DNA from: Gloeomargarita sp. SRBZ-1_bins_9
Lineage (GTDB): Bacteria > Cyanobacteriota > Cyanobacteriia > Gloeomargaritales > Gloeomargaritaceae
NCBI GenBank assembly: GCA_039794565.1
Contig: JAUQVX010000003.1
Coordinates: 124,001-188,000, forward strand
Direction: 5' to 3'
Length of the DNA stretch: 64,000 nt
The translations under genes were made by a program, and so were the position numbers. Below are positions 62,201-64,000 of this stretch, one piece after another (the first letter of the stretch is position 1; each line of letters starts with the position of its first letter). The notes beneath the pieces are model-generated. The model was not told the origin of the DNA, did no database searches, and saw only the letters and a program-made list of their open reading frames with translations.

Positions 62201-64000
62201 CAAAGGGCGGTCTGTCAGGCGTACCAGCCCGACCATACTCCACATTCGCCGTTCCCCTGCCGGTGAAGAAATCTGCTGGCGGAAATAGGGCCTGTGTCTG
62301 GGGTGGCCGCACAAAGTTGGCATTCCAGCGGGGATACCGAGTCAGCCCCGAGGCCGAGGTCGGGTCCGCCGGACTCACCGGGTCCCCAAAGGTGATGCTG
62401 TTAAAATAGCTAGCCTCAGTTCCCGGGTGAATCGTACTCGACAAACACAGCAACGGCAGCGATTCATTCAACGATGGCCCCGGATTGGTGTGGTGGTACA
62501 CCGCCGTGGCCTGGACTGCCGCCAGATTGTCCCGCTGGGTCCGCCGGTGTAACTGCCAGTTCAAACGGTTAGTACTCAGTTGGTTACTCGGCGGCATGTT
62601 ACCCCAATTGTAATCACCTGCGGATGAGGTGATTAAATTCAAGAATAATGGTGGGTACAAGGGATCGGCTGCACCAGGTGACCAAATGGGTTCTCGCCCA
62701 ACAACGGAGATATTCACATCGGGCCGGAAAAACAGGCCAAAAATCTGCCGACTTTGCTGGTTGGTACCACTACCGAAGTAGGCATTACGGTCATCGTCTC
62801 GATTTTCATTGATAATGCTTCCCCGTTTCGACGGATTGGCTGTCCAAGACTGCCAGTCAGACTGCCGGTAATTGTTTTGCCCCTCCCGGGTGCCGTAGGT
62901 CCGCCAGCCGCCCCAGACGCTCACATTCCCCAGCTCCAGGCGCTGACCCACGATCACCTTCATCCCCTGGCCCAGGGCACGCCGTTCCCAATAGCCATCC
63001 AGGCCATATTCATCCGGTTCCTCCGGCGAGGTCACATTCCGGGTCAACTGCTCCAAGCTATGTTGGATGTTTGGGTCTTCCGTCAGAACCGTTGTGGTAA
63101 TCAAATCACCCGCTCGACCTTGCCACCGAGCAGCGCCACTGCAACTGCCACGGGCATAGGAAGACTTAGGACCCAGGCGGTTATCCGCTCGATAGGTATC
63201 ATCCACGTAGGGGGGCACTTCGCACTTATCAATCGTAATCCGTTGCGCCAGACCCCCACCCCAATTGTTGTCTTTGTATGTGTCGTAGCTCGTGCTGCCC
63301 CCTTCCCGCCGCCGCGGCACCGGCAGATTGTCAGTCAACAAAAACAGGGGATCCATAGAAATATCAACCGGCTGGAACCGATCCTGAACGGCATCTGGGC
63401 TGGTGAACGTCGCCGGGTTCGTCGGATCACCCGGACCACTAGGGGTCTGATGGGCACCCGTAGCTACCACTCGCATCTGGTGAGTCGGCGGTGTACGCCC
63501 GGCCGGTTGCAGATGAATGAAGGTGTTATTGCCGGGATTGCTATTGTTATCCCGGTTAGAACCACTCATAAACAGGCCCCGTACCGAGATTTCCGAGTTC
63601 GCCGGCGGCAAGTAATAACAGGAGTTAGGAGCACTGATGAGAAAACTGCCAAAGCCGGCCCCCGAAGTCAAGATCAGACTGCCTTCCGTGTGCATCGCCC
63701 CGTTCCAGTTAAATTGTGGCCCCGGAAATATCTCCAGGTCATACCGAAACCAGGCCCCGAATTTATTCGCCCCCACAAACTGGCGGTCCTGCTGCAAAAC
63801 CATTGCATTGGCCGTCAATTGGGGGTCTGACCGATTGGGAATAGTGACCGCATAAATTTGAAAATTCTTTAATTCCGTGGCACTACTACCACTAAAAAAC
63901 CGTCCCCGCTCGTCCACGCTCCCTTGCGCGCCGGCACAGAAGGCATCAGCTCGCTCTGCTTGCGCCGGTGCATTGTTAACCAGAAAATTAGCCGCCCGCG
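59229..64000 (-). CDS. hpsA: HpsA-like hormogonium polysaccharide protein, N-terminus cut by right edge
   Basis: At least 1590 residues visible. The frame stays open to base 64000 (AANFLVNNAPAQAERADAF precedes the GTG at 63917, which is therefore internal). Very rich in Asn, Pro, Arg, Asp and Tyr, with repeated G/N turns and few membrane segments, ending PGLTCPLSLP. Length, composition and position ahead of three pseudopilins fit HpsA of filamentous cyanobacteria, needed for hormogonium polysaccharide output and gliding. The name rests on context as well as sequence, without a search. Confidence 0.65.
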   Translation of the reverse strand, partial: RAANFLVNNAPAQAERADAFCAGAQGSVDERGRFFSGSSATELKNFQIYAVTIPNRSDPQLTANAMVLQQDRQFVGANKFGAWFRYDLEIFPGPQFNWNGAMHTEGSLILTSGAGFGSFLISAPNSCYYLPPANSEISVRGLFMSGSNRDNNSNPGNNTFIHLQPAGRTPPTHQMRVVATGAHQTPSGPGDPTNPATFTSPDAVQDRFQPVDISMDPLFLLTDNLPVPRRREGGSTSYDTYKDNNWGGGLAQRITIDKCEVPPYVDDTYRADNRLGPKSSYARGSCSGAARWQGRAGDLITTTVLTEDPNIQHSLEQLTRNVTSPEEPDEYGLDGYWERRALGQGMKVIVGQRLELGNVSVWGGWRTYGTREGQNNYRQSDWQSWTANPSKRGSIINENRDDDRNAYFGSGTNQQSRQIFGLFFRPDVNISVVGREPIWSPGAADPLYPPLFLNLITSSAGDYNWGNMPPSNQLSTNRLNWQLHRRTQRDNLAAVQATAVYHHTNPGPSLNESLPLLCLSSTIHPGTEASYFNSITFGDPVSPADPTSASGLTRYPRWNANFVRPPQTQALFPPADFFTGRGTANVEYGRAGTPDRPPFEVGDFRPQTALMQALENLAYFAGDPNGAYPPLQQPRGRTQVHPDPIMTMWGNFSNLRRTIEAINSGTAYAELSPADQANLHTAGCTLGILANNLSHYLNFPFYVSTLNRSVNLSLQPHSRIEKPFTPPGDPNNPLDPRKYQEADPVDPVSGLRRVDLQRLAYELWRLQDGVHREHEGNYEIGQGVLGNIPTVCSTPTRNLNCYNIPAEFYIAALAQIRDNTRFGNFSRDPNSRYQYWNRLVYLARMLNMRLQIVRDRTYGFNEYLPGQWLGGIKTVEQNSGDGNDPLTNVRHPNNERLAYRRQTEEQETIVDLPCDLSLADINYFGYKFEGLERNNSDHKGIEQEMIALARLCPTQPKYPSLYYLFPGDLNSDGVVDNRDDHGHDGTAGDGIGLRNSDKPSPYNQPSGSPQNRNERFSEPYVLSDYIANVNRMAVYRAFQATGGLTNLGTPSIEGIRLEARTRFDQWQLPNEPLVTGQLANHNNLYQRETDLIISDESGPGQGARLSAYRLGLAEKALYDGRQLQTARVMDFDLDLLRRVDRGPRGSNDAWLAVGVPPTPTTPARAGGIIYAFREDAVREDAILRPANSTWTTYLTQWQTNYADGPGLDFRMNYDPRNPSDPPLAPNGISGKPVDYYADPDRRVHGFRLVNGNDISRVGVPPERNIYGLTFVTDNPLYIMTQFARGQSGFNLHMNNAGVLIEEFNTLLPFPYNFNQFYVNRTNRNLAFAKADQDTWRPAEILADAITLITHNFCDGYLEHGIRNVTDIDGQFGNECTTGGPSFRNTPAITTNPLPRREEWARENPYDLGSPIIVGSNGTHRRMENSTQISIGVDDYQPLRNRAAVPTRGTDYAVNAVIISGLVPSRRNQAYGGLHNFPRFLESGSALRIQGSLIQLNFSNYATAPFDFDSFERQQVPIAEEHIPYYGPPSRFWGYDPALQYAPAGPVAQRFKILSNARNEYGLELTAQDPYICQLRRFVTPGLTCPLSLP

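Noticed and set aside
63915-63917. GTG as the start of HpsA
   Set aside because: The same frame is open to the window edge with plausible protein sequence upstream, so the gene continues to the right.

Overview
This is a cyanobacterial chromosome segment. It carries petB-petD-petN (cytochrome b6f), prk (Calvin cycle), ccmO (carboxysome shell), a ferrochelatase with the C-terminal chlorophyll-binding (Hlip-like) tail typical of oxygenic phototrophs, several cyanobacteria-specific hypothetical families (DUF3110, HAS-barrel) and a hormogonium-polysaccharide-type (hps) pseudopilin locus. Base composition is GC-rich. I saw only one HIP1 octamer (about 15279), so the genome may be HIP1-poor. I cannot name the species. 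No insertion sequence, CRISPR array, phage block or rRNA operon was recognised. The only tRNA seen is tRNA-Arg(UCU).

Layout: 1-2072 is a multi-PAS/GAF histidine kinase cut by the left edge. Then come a 566-bp gap with a possible decayed small gene, and mfd. 6080-10508 is a minus-strand run of hemH, an eRF1-like (baeRF) protein with GGR in place of GGQ, a fusion of an HPF/RaiA-like domain to sigma-70-like regions, and an M48 peptidase. 10651-17374 holds a sugar ABC permease, a Trp-rich small protein, rseP, petBDN, a TPR protein, cobI, an IscA-type protein and pmbA. 17424-28809 holds a basic-tailed hypothetical, a GAF kinase, hflX, a membrane protein, tRNA-Arg, an AlkA-type glycosylase, a second sugar permease, pcrA, prk, a deoxyhypusine-synthase-like enzyme behind a long and possibly structured leader, and a PMT-type glycosyltransferase. 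28802-36332 holds lysS, DUF3110, an alpha/beta hydrolase, PP2C, FHA, a large PAS/GAF kinase and rnc. 36320-43681 holds an aldo/keto reductase, an ArsA-Hsp20 ATPase, a HAS-barrel protein, infB, rbgA and a zinc-type COG0523 GTPase with a near-perfect Zur-like box at its start.

43728-50469 is a chemotaxis-type operon (CheY, CheW, TPR-MCP, CheA-REC) of the kind that controls type IV pili in cyanobacteria. It is followed by ccmO, a GldA/F/G-like ABC exporter, ilvB with an unusual C-terminal zinc-ribbon-like tail, and a four-gene hps operon. HpsA, the first gene of that operon, runs off the right edge. The chemotaxis operon and the hps pseudopilins are plausibly linked functionally through pilus-driven motility and polysaccharide secretion.

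The most unusual observations are: (i) the cluster of an eRF1-like protein without the catalytic Gln, an HPF-sigma fusion and an M48 peptidase, which could be an uncharacterised ribosome-stress module; (ii) all eight convergent gene pairs in the window meet or overlap at their 3' ends (from a 62-bp overlap to a 7-bp gap), leaving no room for conventional terminators; (iii) a candidate structured leader before the deoxyhypusine-synthase-like gene.
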